From positions 14,980,533-15,044,532 of the forward strand of contig JABAKD010000026.1 in assembly GCA_012845835.1 (NCBI GenBank): a stretch of DNA of 64,000 nt. Direction: 5' to 3'. This document shows, one piece after another, positions 1 to 10,362 of this stretch (its first letter is position 1; the number at the start of each line of letters is the position of its first letter). The notes beneath the pieces were generated by a model. The model was not told the origin of the DNA. It ran no database searches and saw only the letters and a program-made list of their open reading frames with translations. The position numbers were made by a program, and so were the translations under genes. The DNA comes from Undaria pinnatifida (lineage: Eukaryota > Sar > Phaeophyceae > Laminariales > Alariaceae).

Positions 1-214
1 ACGCAATTCATGCCTCCACCAGAAACATATAAAAGTGAAATCGGGATTCAGTCTACGATGTGCCAGGTAGGTCCAGACCGGTGCATACGTCTCACTACCC
101 ACGCCTGGAGAAACCAAATATTCCGATTGCCACCCAAGGAAGACTACCACGTATATATTACACGTATAGTAGTATCTTTCACTACGCACACGCACGACAG
201 GCATAAGTCAATTG

Positions 215-413
215 GAGAAAAAGAAACAAAGAAAAGAAAAAAAGATAAAGGAAAGGAAAGAAGAGAGAAGAAAAAACGAAACAAGACAAAAGGCAAGCAA
301 AGAGAAGAAAAAGACAAGAAAAGCAAGAAAAGGCAAGACAGGAAAGCAAGGAAAGAAGAGAAAAAAAGAAAAAAGAAATAGGAAAAGAAAAAGAAAAGAA
401 AGAAAAATGTCAT
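215..413. repeat. Purine-rich low-complexity tract
   Basis: About 200 bases are almost entirely A and G on the plus strand, made of short AAGAAAAG-like units. Open frames on both strands here are Lys/Arg/Glu-rich or Phe/Ser-rich and are by-products of the composition. Bases 1-214 show nothing I recognise. Confidence 0.85.
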
Positions 414-617
414 ACTAGCAGATCCTAGAAACTGGCTAAGGATGGCATTGGGCTAACAGAGGGTATCACGTCCATCATCAATGGCACCTGGGAGAGAACG
501 CAACATGGCGAAGAAGTCAGGGCGGTCTTATGCTATCCTGTGACGGCCATTAGAAAGCCCACAACTTTCAATACGATGATGGCCAAACCCAGACTTCAGT
601 CTCTTGGGCATGACGCT

Positions 618-793
618 CCCCCTTCCGCCCCTCCCCCCTTCCTCCCTTTCCCCCTCCCCCCTCCCCCCCTCCCCCCTCCCCCCCTCCCCCCTGCCCCCTC
701 CCCCCTCCCCCCCTCCCCCCTCCCCCCTCCCCCCCTCCCCCCTCCCCCCCTCCCCCAGTCCCCTCCCCGCCCCCGCCCCTTCCCCCTCCCCCC
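618..793. repeat. C-rich (CCCCCT)n-like array
   Basis: About 175 bases of repeated CCCCCTCCCCT units lie at the 3' end of the minus-strand LINE fragment. The proline-rich and glycine-rich open frames in all six readings come from composition. The G-rich strand has many runs of four or more G and could form G-quadruplexes. Confidence 0.85.
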
Positions 794-957
794 GGCCGCT
801 TAGAGATGCCAACGGTGGATGACCCTGCCGCAGTCTTTGCGCGTCGCTCTGCAGCTTTGCGTCTCTCCGTTTCATGCCAATTCCGCATGAACAACTCGGC
901 TCCCTCCTCTACTCTTCGAAACCATCCTTCGTGGAACCACCGGAAGTATAAGTTCAA
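618..957 (-). mobile_element. LINE-like retroelement 3' end, copy A, with GGGGAGG microsatellite tail
   Basis: On the minus strand a frame reads WFRRVEEGAELFMRNWHETE, continues with KAAERRAK, and then runs into a Gly/Glu/Arg-rich low-complexity tail encoded by a C-rich (plus strand) array at about 618-793. I associate this basic C-terminal segment with the end of a non-LTR reverse-transcriptase polyprotein. A second copy of the family lies at 43138-43800 on the plus strand, also ending in a G-rich run. Only the last few dozen codons are present here, so this is a 5'-truncated insertion, typical of LINE retrotransposition. The family assignment is by recognition of the segment and is moderately sure. 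Confidence 0.55.
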
Positions 958-998
958 GTTTGTCCGTGCACGGGGTTCACGCCCGCCGGGGGGGATGT

Positions 999-1027
999 CG
1001 GGTCACGTCACGTCACGTCACGTCACA
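999..1027. repeat. Short GTCAC tandem repeat
   Basis: The pentamer GTCAC is repeated about five times in a row. It is a simple microsatellite with no gene attached. Bases 1030-1300 next to it show no feature I recognise. Confidence 0.8.
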
Positions 1028-1299
1028 CTTTAAAAACAACACCAAATCAGTCGTGTGCCATATACACCACCGTTCTGTGACGGAAGCATAACGCTCGCAC
1101 ATGGAAACTCGTCGACACAGCCCGTGGAGGTTGAACGTCGCCTATACAGATCCTCGCAGAACCAGATCGCCATCTTACGCACTTACTGGCCTCTTCCGAG
1201 CCCCAACCTCCCTCTCTACGCTAGCTTTCAGTAAATTTGTCCCCTAAAAGTGTTTCCAGTATGGAAGGCGTTAAGTGTAGGATCAAACCCGAGTGGTGG

Positions 1300-1597
1300 C
1301 AAACTTGTTTGCCATTTTGAAAGGAAAACAGCGAGGAAAACGTTAAGGCGATGGGGTATCGCACAGGAATATTTTGAGTAGCAGCTCGTACGGAAGCATT
1401 TCACGTACATATTAAAACACTTGAAAGTAGAGTACATGGCATCTATCTGCAAAAACAAGATCCCTACTTCGAAATTTGGAAAAAACGAAACAAGTATCCA
1501 ATAACGCTGAGCTTTCCAGGTGCTTCTTGCCCCTTTTTAGACTCGGTAGCTAACCACATACTTTTCGAGGGCCCTCTCCTTTTCTCCCAAGCCCTCG
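1300..1597 (+). repeat. Diverged direct repeat, left copy, first part
   Basis: This block is similar to 2240-2500. Shared landmarks in the same order are GATCGCACAGGAATA-like, GAGTAG, CTTGAxA, GCTTTxCAGGTGCTT, GACTCxxTA and TTTTCGAGGG. The left copy is interrupted by a SINE at about 1598-1897 and resumes at 1900 with GAGTTATxxxATCCGCC and TTTTGGTGAAAAACG, which in the right copy follow directly. It is an unclassified interspersed repeat with no coding potential seen. Confidence 0.75.
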
Positions 1598-1897
1598 ACT
1601 GCGTTGCGTATCAGATTATCCTCGAGCCTGGTATAGGTCAGTTTCGTGAGTTCGAACCCCGCCGAGTGCATACTCGTATTAATTCGTTTGGACTTTTTCT
1701 CGTGGACAAATTGACTTGCGGAAAGCGTGAGAGCGTGAGTTAGCAACACTCGATGAACATCGACGAGCAGTGGGATTGCTGAACCCTATGCGCGATAAAA
1801 ATTAAAGGCAAGAACTGGGGGGGAGAAGGAACGATACCTGTGACCACGGCTTGTCCAGAGGCTGGAAAGTAAAAGTGTTGAAAAAAAAAAAAAAAAA
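1598..1897 (+). mobile_element. tRNA-derived SINE, plus-strand copy
   Basis: A tRNA-like head carries an A-box-like GTTGCGTATCAG and a B box GAGTTCGAACCCCGCC. A unique body of about 200 bases follows, ending in a run of 17 A (1881-1897). The whole unit recurs inverted at 9462-9785 with high similarity, including the same head, body and poly-A end. SINEs are transcribed by RNA polymerase III from the internal A and B boxes and move with LINE enzymes. The insertion splits a diverged direct repeat, so the empty site is visible at about 2500. No clear target-site duplication survives around this copy. Confidence 0.85.
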
Positions 1898-1899
1898 GA

Positions 1900-1995
1900 G
1901 AGTTATACCATCCGCCTGGTGAGCAGCGAGCTTTTGGTGAAAAACGCTTTTTAATGGGTTTGAAGTGAGCCATCCCACGGTGGGGTTGCAGCATG
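1900..1995 (+). repeat. Diverged direct repeat, left copy, second part
   Basis: This is the continuation of the block at 1300-1597 after the SINE. It matches 2505-2575 through GAGTTAT, ATCCGCC and TTTGGTGAAAAACG. It runs into a GTGGG-ATGGCTC-like segment that also occurs near 2215, 22975 and, inverted, 36740. Confidence 0.65.
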
Positions 1996-2007
1996 ATCGA
2001 TCAGTCC

Positions 2008-2180
2008 CTGAGCTCCTGACATGAGGAACTCAATATCAAACCAGAAAAATGATTTCGAAGGCATCCGTTCGCACAATGTCAACCCGACCATGATTCTATG
2101 CTTCAGTCCAAAACATATTATACTTGTGAATTTACTTCATTGACCGGCAGTTCCTCACATGAGGAACTCAATCGACCAGG
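2008..2180. repeat. Small inverted-repeat element with GAGCTCCTxACATGAGGAAC ends
   Basis: Both ends carry a short palindrome of the form GAGxTCCTxACATGAGGAACTC. The interior includes TTCGAAGGCATCCGTTCGCAC. A related copy with the same end palindromes and interior lies at 22788-22950, and fragments occur near 4020-4075 and 6990. The size and inverted ends suggest a non-autonomous DNA transposon. No transposase is present. Confidence 0.6.
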
Positions 2181-2239
2181 GACGTTTTGGCGCAATCAAA
2201 AAACTACCGCATCTACCGTGGGATGACTCATGCGTACGC

Positions 2240-2575
2240 ATTGTGTTCAGGCCACGGGGGATCGCACAGGAATAGTTTGAGTAGGAATTCGTGTGGAGGT
2301 ATTGCGCGTGTATATAAACAACTTGATAATAGAGTAAATGGCATATAAAAACCGGATCCTTGCTTCGAAACATCGAAAGAAATGCAGAAAAAATCCAATG
2401 ATACAGAGCTTTTCAGGTGCTTTTAGTCCTTCTTTGGACTCCATAACTAGCCAGCCCTTTTTCGAGGGTCCTTCCCCTCTTCTCCTAAGCCCTTAAACCC
2501 CACAAGATTTAGAGTTATCTTATCCGCCGGGCAAGCGGCATCCTTTGGTGAAAAACGTTGCTTCATATCGGTCAT
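2240..2575 (+). repeat. Diverged direct repeat, right copy (empty SINE site)
   Basis: This is the second copy of the block at 1300-1597 plus 1900-1960, with no SINE between the two halves. The junction equivalent to the SINE insertion lies near 2500-2510. The following 2576-2680 contains a B-box-like AAGTTCGAACCCAGG, but no matching A box or A tail is obvious. Confidence 0.75.
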
Positions 2576-2679
2576 GTACCCATTGTATTAGGCTCCCGCG
2601 TGTCAATCGAAATATTTCAGCGATTTCGGTAGGTTTTGGGGTTTCTGCTCCCAAGTTCGAACCCAGGAAAACATTTCAT

Positions 2680-4660
2680 GAGTGCCTACGACTGCTGGCT
2701 GGCGCACCCCTCGTAATCATACACCCCACCATGAGCGTCACTCAATTTCGCGGCCGTGGTTGCTTGTGAGGAGCTGTAATACCCCGCTAGTGAAGTGCAT
2801 ACGTTCTGTTGGGGGTCGTTTTTTGTCTCGTTTGTGTGCCCTAAAATGTAAACACTGCAGTTCCGAAAAGTCGAGGCGTTGACCTCTGCTGAGAACAAGA
2901 GAAACGTCGATCTGAAAGCACTCACCACACCTGTGGATTAAGCACTTTTTTCATTGGTTTCCGGGTCTTTGTTCCACGAACCAATCGAAACTCCTAACGC
3001 ACCGTGTTAACCTAGCCATATGTTTTACGGTTCCGATAAAAAACATCCAGAGATCCAATTTGCCGGAAAACCGGCGACCAGCGGACGGTTGGGTCCCCCC
3101 GTTGCCTCATCGCTGTCGATGTCTACGCGGTCAGCACACGAATGCCAAGCGGATCTGGCTTGGGCGGGTCTGAAAGGACTTCAGTAGCTTTTGCAGGAAT
3201 GCACAAAAACGTCCGCGGTGCGGGTACTGCACACTCTTTTGTCCAGGTCGGGGTAAGGGTACGAGTACCACATGTTGTACCGTACATCCATAATGATGTG
3301 GGTTCTGTTAGAACATATCACACAAAACACCAAGTCTATGGTCTAAGCGGGTCGGTTCTGGGCGGGAGGTTAGCCATGGCTTCGGAGCACTCGCGCAGGC
3401 AACCCTCTCATTCTCTGTTGGTGGTACGCTCCTTCGCTGTTTTAGTTTTACGATCCGAGTCACATGCAATACTCGGTTTAGTAAGTTACGGCGGGACAAA
3501 ACAATCTCGCAAGACTACTTTTGTCTGTGAGCTATAGGATCACCGGTCCACGTGGCTCAAACCCAATAGTAACAGTGGCGACACCTCCTCTACACGAGCC
3601 TTAGTTCACAAGAAAAATATTACAAGACTGGACCGGAAAGAAGATTATTCCTCATTTTCGAGTAAGTATTGCGTTACCTGGGCCTTCCGAGAGTTATGTA
3701 AGACGTTAATGCCGTGAGGTAAATTCCGTGGTCTCTGGAAACAATTTGTTGCGCGGACCCGATACTTCTGCGTTGTGAGTGGAAATATGTATACTAGTCT
3801 ATACTCTCAAGCTCGGAATACACAAACCTTTCTAAATACGGCTTTCATATAGCTCTGGCTCTATCAGTTTTATTTTGTTTTTCTTGACTCGAGAAGTTCT
3901 TATACCGTCGATGCGTTGCCCGGGGGGTCGCCGTGGGACGCTCTGTTTACATTGGTATCGTGATAGTTTACTATCATTCTGTTTGTTGCAGGACTATAGC
4001 GCGTAAACACGCCCTTCGAACGGATGCCTTCGAAGTCATGAAGCATCGGGTGAGATACTGAGCCCTCCTCATGTTAGGAACTACGAAAAGTCCAAGAATA
4101 TGCCTGCCGCAGGCTTTTTCTGTGTTAGCCCTCAGCCTTCGTGCTGATTTTCTTACTCTACGTAAGCACCGTCAACGTGTAAATCACAACCAACATAGGA
4201 ATAGGGTACGATCGGGTTGTATTGTTTCCGGGCACAGATTGATCGACATCAACTTGTTGGCCCCGGTACGAGCTACACTCTAGTTACATGAGGAATATCC
4301 TCAATGAGGACACACACCACGTAGTACGTGCCATCGTAGTATCGTGCACAACGTGCCAAGCTGACTTTAGTTCGAAATCATTTATCTCACAGCTCGAGTG
4401 AATTTGTTTTCTTTATATTTCTCACCATACGAAAACGTTTCTCTTATTTTCTTCGCGGACGTAACACGTCGCGGCCTGATACCAGGTTGTTGTGTTGGTT
4501 TGGTTCGGGGATGGGCGTTGGGCGGGAAAATGAAGCATAGGCACGCTGGGTGGGATATCGAAAAGGGGGAATGCGCCCTCCAAGGTCGCTCCAGTTGTGT
4601 TATGACTCTCTTTCTCTTCTACCTGTCGTGCACCTGTTCGGTTAACGACGAACGCATAAG
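2680..4660. other. Gene-poor stretch, nothing recognised
   Basis: No open frame here shows a known family or codon pattern. The longest, a plus-strand frame at 3142-3537, has no motif I recognise and is probably fortuitous. Fragments of the GAGCTCC element (about 4020-4075) and a short GAGGACACACACCACG resembling the foldback arms (about 4305) are the only structured signals. Confidence 0.5.
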
Positions 4661-4667
4661 ACCTCTT

Positions 4668-4935
4668 GCGAGCCAGGCTAAGGCAAAGGGATCCCTTTGG
4701 GGCATTTTGTTGCAGTCGCTAGGGGTTACTCGCGCGAGTAACCCCTCTGCTCCGAGGTGATAAGTTTTCTTCGTATTTCAAATTGACGATATATATCCGC
4801 AATGGAGTGGTATTGGACGCTGCAACAAAACAATCGCCTAAACGTTTCTTGCCCGTGAGGTGCTGTGTCGCTCGCGCGCGTGGCTCAAGCCCGGTCGTGA
4901 ACATGGGAGTACCCGCCTTTTTCTTTGAGCCAGAT
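4668..4935. repeat. Palindrome-bearing MITE-like element, copy 1
   Basis: The left end has AGGCTAAGGCAAAGGGATCCC, followed by TTGCAGTCGCTA and a perfect palindrome GGGGTTACTCGCGCGAGTAACCCC (24 bases centred near 4734, given here only to identify the family). The right end has a decayed inverse of the left end. Four or more relatives occur at 18346-18613, 23776-24060, 32150-32440 and 41515-41720. No coding capacity is seen. Confidence 0.6.
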
Positions 4936-7747
4936 CTGTGCCGGCAGCGAGAGCACCCAGCAAGATGTGAGACGTTTGACATGCGCTCGGACCGGAGTCC
5001 GGTAAGGCTTGTGCTCTGAGACCCTTCTCATGTAGGCTTCGATTGGCGTCCAACGTTTCGGCCAAAACAATATTGTTGTTGTTGACGAGCTTCTATGGCC
5101 GAGGAATGTGTGTATCCAGTAAGGCTTGACATTGTTGGTCGGGGTGCGGTGTTGATATTTCCTCAACGTCCGAGAAATCTGAATTTGAGTGAACTGTATG
5201 TACGAAAAACTAACTTCCTCGGGCGAGATCTTGAGAATAGCGGGTTCTGCCCCAACCGTATGAAAAAAAAAATGTTTTTACATCCTGAAGTGCAACCTCA
5301 TATTATCTAACCACTATTACGGACGGTGGTCACATCCAGAGACAACATCCTTCGTTCGATAGCCTCGAGCTTGGCATCGTCCTATGCACTTGACGCCTGA
5401 CCAGCTCCAGCGCGAAGCAATGGTACGGTATGGCTTTTTCTCACCGGCCGGTTTGTATCGCTCGCACGAGCGACACTGCCCTTTACCGACCTAACAATGC
5501 GTCATGGTAATTGTTTCGCGCAGCGTGGCTAACCATTCAACTGCGAAAAATTGCACCACAAAATCTAAACAGCCTTCAAAGTCGAAGACGGCAAAGGAGC
5601 AACGGGCTAACTTGCGAGAATGTCCCCGAGCCACCTCAAACACGTTCTAACGTCACCGACCTATCGTTTCCCTTTGGTCGGCAAACGCTGAGCACGGAGC
5701 ACCAGATTCTGCAAAGCTCTCGTAGCTCGACAAAATCTGCGCATGCGCCCAACCAGACGTGAGACTTTGTACTTTTTCTATCCACGTAACACATTTAGAG
5801 CGATATTTATCTTGCACGTCAATTATCCAAATTGGTTCGCTTCGACGTGTTCGGGTTTGGTTTTCCATTTATCATGTCACCCAACCGCATTAATGACATC
5901 AGAAGGCAGACTCGACTAGTCATTTGTGGACAAACATCGTGCGCGCGCGGGAGGTGCCTTGTACCCGACCACGTACAGGTACACAGTAGTTGATGCGTAC
6001 GTTGATCAATAGCACCTACGCCGACATTCCTCTAACAAACCAACACAATACGCATCGAAAAAAGCGGCAAGGTGCAGAGGTTGCTTAGGAACCCGCACTG
6101 AATCCTGCCGTGTCTAAGAACGTCTTACCTTTTTCAGACACTCGAAATACCCACGTATCCGATTACAACGGCAGCTTGCGCTGCCGGGGTTGTAACGAAG
6201 ACCACTGATAGGGACAGCTTACGCTGTACCTACGATGGGACCCGAAGGGTGCCCCAGCTAGCATTGGGCTGCGAACGCAACTGAGTTCAATCGACACACG
6301 ACGCGCATGAAAATACATGGAAATGTGGTGAGCTAAAGGTGTATTTTTCCCCATCCGCCGGTAGATGAAAAAAAAACAAATGTATGAGAATTCAATCGCA
6401 TGACACTGAACACCACGTACCGGGGAAGACGCTCAACATCAGTGTCACATAAAGCATTGCTTGGCAGTTTTCGAGGATCTCGGTAAAAAGGTTCATGCGT
6501 ATGGCCCCTAACGCTCTTACGACTCGACATTGGAGGGATCGCGAAATCCTAAATGCTCGCTGTCGCCCCTGATTGTCATTGTATCATATTGTAATAATGT
6601 TTATTTCTGTCCAAAATGAATGGAGTGAATAACGTCGTTCACGTGTATACCGTAGGTCTACTAATAGCATCATCCGTGCAGTATCACCCGGTCATTGCAC
6701 GTTGTCATATTAGACGTAGCCTACCCTTCCTCATATTGGCGGCGGTGTGTTCGAGGCATCCCATGGTAGGGGTTGTAGTTGACGGTTTCACTATTATAGT
6801 ATTAATGTTTGTGTCCGCATGAGGTCGTCAGGTGAAGGAATGACCGTTAGGCTAACAATTTTACAGGTATAATTCGCATTAGGGCCATCAAATTGAAGCT
6901 TGGTGGGGTTGAGTAAACGAACGCTATCAAAGTCGTGTTTAGGGGGATGATGGATGATGGATGATGTTGATATTTATCTTGCTTGTCACATGTTAGGAGC
7001 TCAGAAATTGCTTTAAATATTCATCACCCCTACTCTGGAATGGCTCAATAAAACAACTAACAAGCTAGTGACGCATTCTACAACCGTCAGACATGTGCCA
7101 CTCAAAAAGAGTAACATGAACTTTCCGTGAAAGATATTGATTGCAGGCTAGACGTCTTTTGACACCCCGTTGACACTGATTCTATCTGGTATTAACCAGA
7201 GTCCCCGGGACGTTTATCCTTCATATCGTATGCGGATCTACACAACCCGCAACAGACACGATCGAAGTTTTGTTCACCGATTCCATCGCCGAGTTTCTAT
7301 CAAATTCTTCATCTCACCGGCTCATTCCAAGCGTCGTTAAAATAACTTTGCTTTTAAAAGGAGTCAAATAAATGTATTTTTTTGCGGCGGAAATTTTGTT
7401 ATTGTTGATGCCCAATAGACTATTCAGAAATATAAGGTGTCTGTCGTATACTAAATTGACAAATAAAACCTTTTCATGAGACTTTCTACCATAATAGTCC
7501 CCCCAACTTTTCTTCACCGAAATCGCCGGTTTTGAAACCAGCTCCCGGCCGTACCTCCTGATGTACAGTGCCCCTTGCCAACCCCGACGTCATCGTTCGA
7601 TTGTCCACTGCAAACAAGAAATTATATGGAGACCTGATCTAATAGCAACCTTCCTCATCATGTCGAGCAGCCATGATTGATGATGAAACATTCGTTCAAG
7701 ATAACAGCTGGTTTGGGCGGTGGCTATCGTAGAAGCAGTCTTCTCTG
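4936..7747. other. Gene-poor stretch with a partial MITE-like copy
   Basis: A partial relative of the palindromic MITE lies at about 5425-5530 (TACGGTATGG, then GTCGCTCGTGCGAGCGA-like palindrome, then GCAGCGTGGCTAACCATT). At about 7190-7260 a TGATTCTATCTGGTA-CACAACCCGCAACA segment distantly resembles the foldback-arm repeats near 22500 and 26110. No gene is recognised. Confidence 0.45.
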
Positions 7748-8744
7748 TCAAGACACCCCGCAGTGGCGATAGAGAAATGTTTCAAGGAGTAAACACCCTA
7801 GACCATAGAGAAGAACTGGACAACACAATAGCACGCGCCCGACAGCTATTAGCGATCTTGTCTGCGGTACATTCATCACCCTTTCAAAGGGCATGTAAAT
7901 GGGCCATATGACATACGGCACGGACCAAAGAAGACTAATTTGTTGGTATGTCATGCAACTCCTCTTGTAGCCCACCCAATTTACCTCACAGGCTGCGTGG
8001 GAATTGGAATTAACCGAACCATTGGTTCCAATATCTGCGTCCTCATTTAAAGAGTCTCGGTTGTAACCTACTGCCGCATATGCCCTGGACAACAGGTACA
8101 GCAAGCGACAACCGTTCCGGAAAATAAATTGACGAACGTATGTCTTCGTGCTGTAAATGCACATTCCATTGATCCATGCTATATGCGTATCTTCATGAAT
8201 TACCCTGGCAGGGGCAGCTTTGCGCCAACAGGATCGGCCAGACCACCAATTCACGGTTACGATGATATCGTTCCGTGTATGTGCAGCTTGCAATGGGTTC
8301 ATGCATAACGCTCAGATGTACCATATCATCTGGGAGAATATTGAACTTAACAATATGATGACGATAGGCCATCGGTTTATTTATATTCAGGTATAACATT
8401 TTTTCCGGGTATATTCAAAGATACTTCTTGTCGACCACTAGTAATCGATCGGTGTCTGTCAAAATATGTTCCAGGCAACACCTTTGTTTTATGTTGCTTA
8501 TTGCTAGGAGTAGTTGTCCCGGAGGTTGTTTGTTCTCTCTTCTCGATAAAGGACAGGGGTTAGTTAGACGGAGTATTTTTTTCTTTGATCCGGTACCTGT
8601 AATAACTGAGTGTGTTACAGAACGATTGTGGCCCAATCTAAAAATTTTAGGAATAGTTCGACAAAAACAACCTGCTGTTTGACCACAATAAACGGTAGCA
8701 AATGCTATGATATTTGATGTTGTTGCGTCTTGTGCAGTGTCCAA
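7748..8744 (-). pseudogene. Unrecognised minus-strand reading region
   Basis: Three minus-strand frames follow one another (8744-8415, 8399-8193 and 8302-7748). The last, of 184 codons, has ordinary amino-acid composition and includes Trp-rich stretches such as NWWSGRSCW and a Cys-containing C-terminal part. No domain is recognised and the frames do not join without shifts. It may be a decayed transposon gene or fortuitous. Confidence 0.2.
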
Positions 8745-9453
8745 TATACCTCAACTAATTTTCGGCGTTTTCCTCTTTTATTTCTCTCCCAGGTCGCAAT
8801 TGCCATCATCAGGGTTCACATAGAAAAGCACGCTCGGACCTTATCCACGCCCCAGTTACAGCGAGTTCGTACCTTCTTCACACGACTACTAGTCGAATAG
8901 TGTCGAGTAGTGTGCGTAAAAGCGCTACAGCAGTATCCACTATTATCGTTATCATTGTCTGCAGCCGATTTTCATACTCCAAATATCTCCGACGTCCGTG
9001 GAGGTGCTCCCCCTTCTCAACAACTGGACACCCTTTTTGGGGACATCATCTCTGGAATTTGGGGGATCTAAAGGGGCTAACTAAGCAGGACTCGGGTACG
9101 TACTGTTCGACGCTAACCACTTGGTCACCGGGGCGGTGGGAGATCCATTTTCTACTCTGCTGTATTTTTTTTTTCCAATTGAAACTTGCTACTTGTATTT
9201 TTCTGAACTATCCGCAAGGGCAAACGGTTTCATGATACAGGTAGTAATAAATTCAAAGCGCCCATGCGCTTTCAACTCTTCTTCAAATTAGCTGAACATC
9301 TCCCTAAACAATTATCTGGGAAATTTCAATGAGTACCTCGAAGGTAATCTTCGAAATCATTCGTCTGAGCCAACATATTAGAGAGAATGAAATATCCTGT
9401 GTCATATTACTTGTCTGGTCTAATATATTTTCGGGCTTGGAATGCATCCCAAA
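8745..9453. other. No feature recognised
   Basis: No gene, repeat or RNA signal that I can support. The AT-rich part just left of the SINE supplies its target site TAATCTTC. Confidence 0.4.
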
Positions 9454-9458
9454 TAATC

Positions 9459-9461
<3 letters not shown>

Positions 9462-9489
<28 letters not shown>

Positions 9490-9785
9490 GCACACTTTCA
9501 CTTTCCAGCTTCTGGACAAGCCGTGGTCACAGGTAGGTGTCATCCCTTCTCCTCCCCGGTTCTTGCCTTCAATTTTTATCGCGCATAGGGTTCAGCAATT
9601 CCACTGCTCGTCGATTGTTCATCGAATGTTGCTGACTCACGCTCTCGCGCTTTCCGCAAGTCAATTTGTCCACAAGAAAAAGTCCCAACGAATTTATACG
9701 AGTATGCACTCGGCGGGGCTCGAACTCACGAAACTGACCTATACCAGGCTCGAGGATAACCTGATACGCCACCGGGGCGTCCGGT
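9462..9785 (-). mobile_element. tRNA-derived SINE, minus-strand copy with target-site duplication
   Basis: Read on the minus strand it starts at 9785 with a tRNA-like head: A box GGTGGCGTATCAGG and B box GAGTTCGAGCCCCGCC. It carries the same body as the copy at 1598-1897 and ends in an A tail (27 T on the plus strand, 9462-9488). It is flanked by the direct repeat TAATCTTC at 9454-9461 and 9786-9793, a target-site duplication that fixes both ends. The full length is about 324 bases. The intact duplication and long tail suggest a more recent insertion than the other copy. Confidence 0.92.
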
Positions 9786-10213
9786 TAATCTTCTAGGTCT
9801 AATCAACTCACGTGAATTAATCGCGTGGAAAAATTCAGAAAATATTTAGACATCCAAAGAAAAAATGCTGACACCATTCAAACTTCACGAGTCTCTCGTA
9901 AATCAATATTTTGGACTATCTAGTCTAATCAATCCTCCGCTTCTTGGATGAACCGATCGGACGATTTAATGAAAATAACAGCCTACGAACGAACGTACTA
10001 TTTCTGATGTAGGTCTTGGTTCTTTTCCAGCTCGTTAAAAACAACTAGTGTGCCGACCACTCTTAATTTTTGACGGTTACATACGGTAATGCATTGAAGA
10101 ACAATGGTTTCCAGGGTGTCGATTATATTACGACCCCCCCCTCCCCCAGTTTCTCTTCTCACCTTGCTGTCTGATGTTGGTCTGATACCAACTGCCCTTC
10201 TTCCAGTGTCACC

Positions 10214-10362
10214 ATGTTCAGAGCGAGGTCGGCACTCGTGGCGACAGAGCGAGGTGCAGCTCTCCGCGTTCGCCAGTTGTACGTGGGGGCTGTTTCTACT
10301 CTCACAAGGCCTAAGGTCCGAAGCCAGCGTCTGTCTCACGAGGCATCAGCACTCCATCCGAG
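10214..10362 (+). CDS. hypX-folD: Candidate exon 1: Arg-rich N-terminus, possible mitochondrial targeting peptide
   Basis: The ATG at 10214 has ACC before it. The frame encodes about 50 residues with nine Arg, one Lys and only two acidic residues, starting [17 protein letters not shown], like a mitochondrial presequence. It ends at a good donor (GAG|GTATGT) with two bases of an Arg codon left over. The acceptor at 15190 supplies exactly one base before the HypX frame, so the phases fit (one in three by chance). The 4.8-kb intron and lack of homology in this part keep confidence moderate. Alternatives are a start at 15222 (residue M61) or another upstream exon. Confidence 0.45.
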
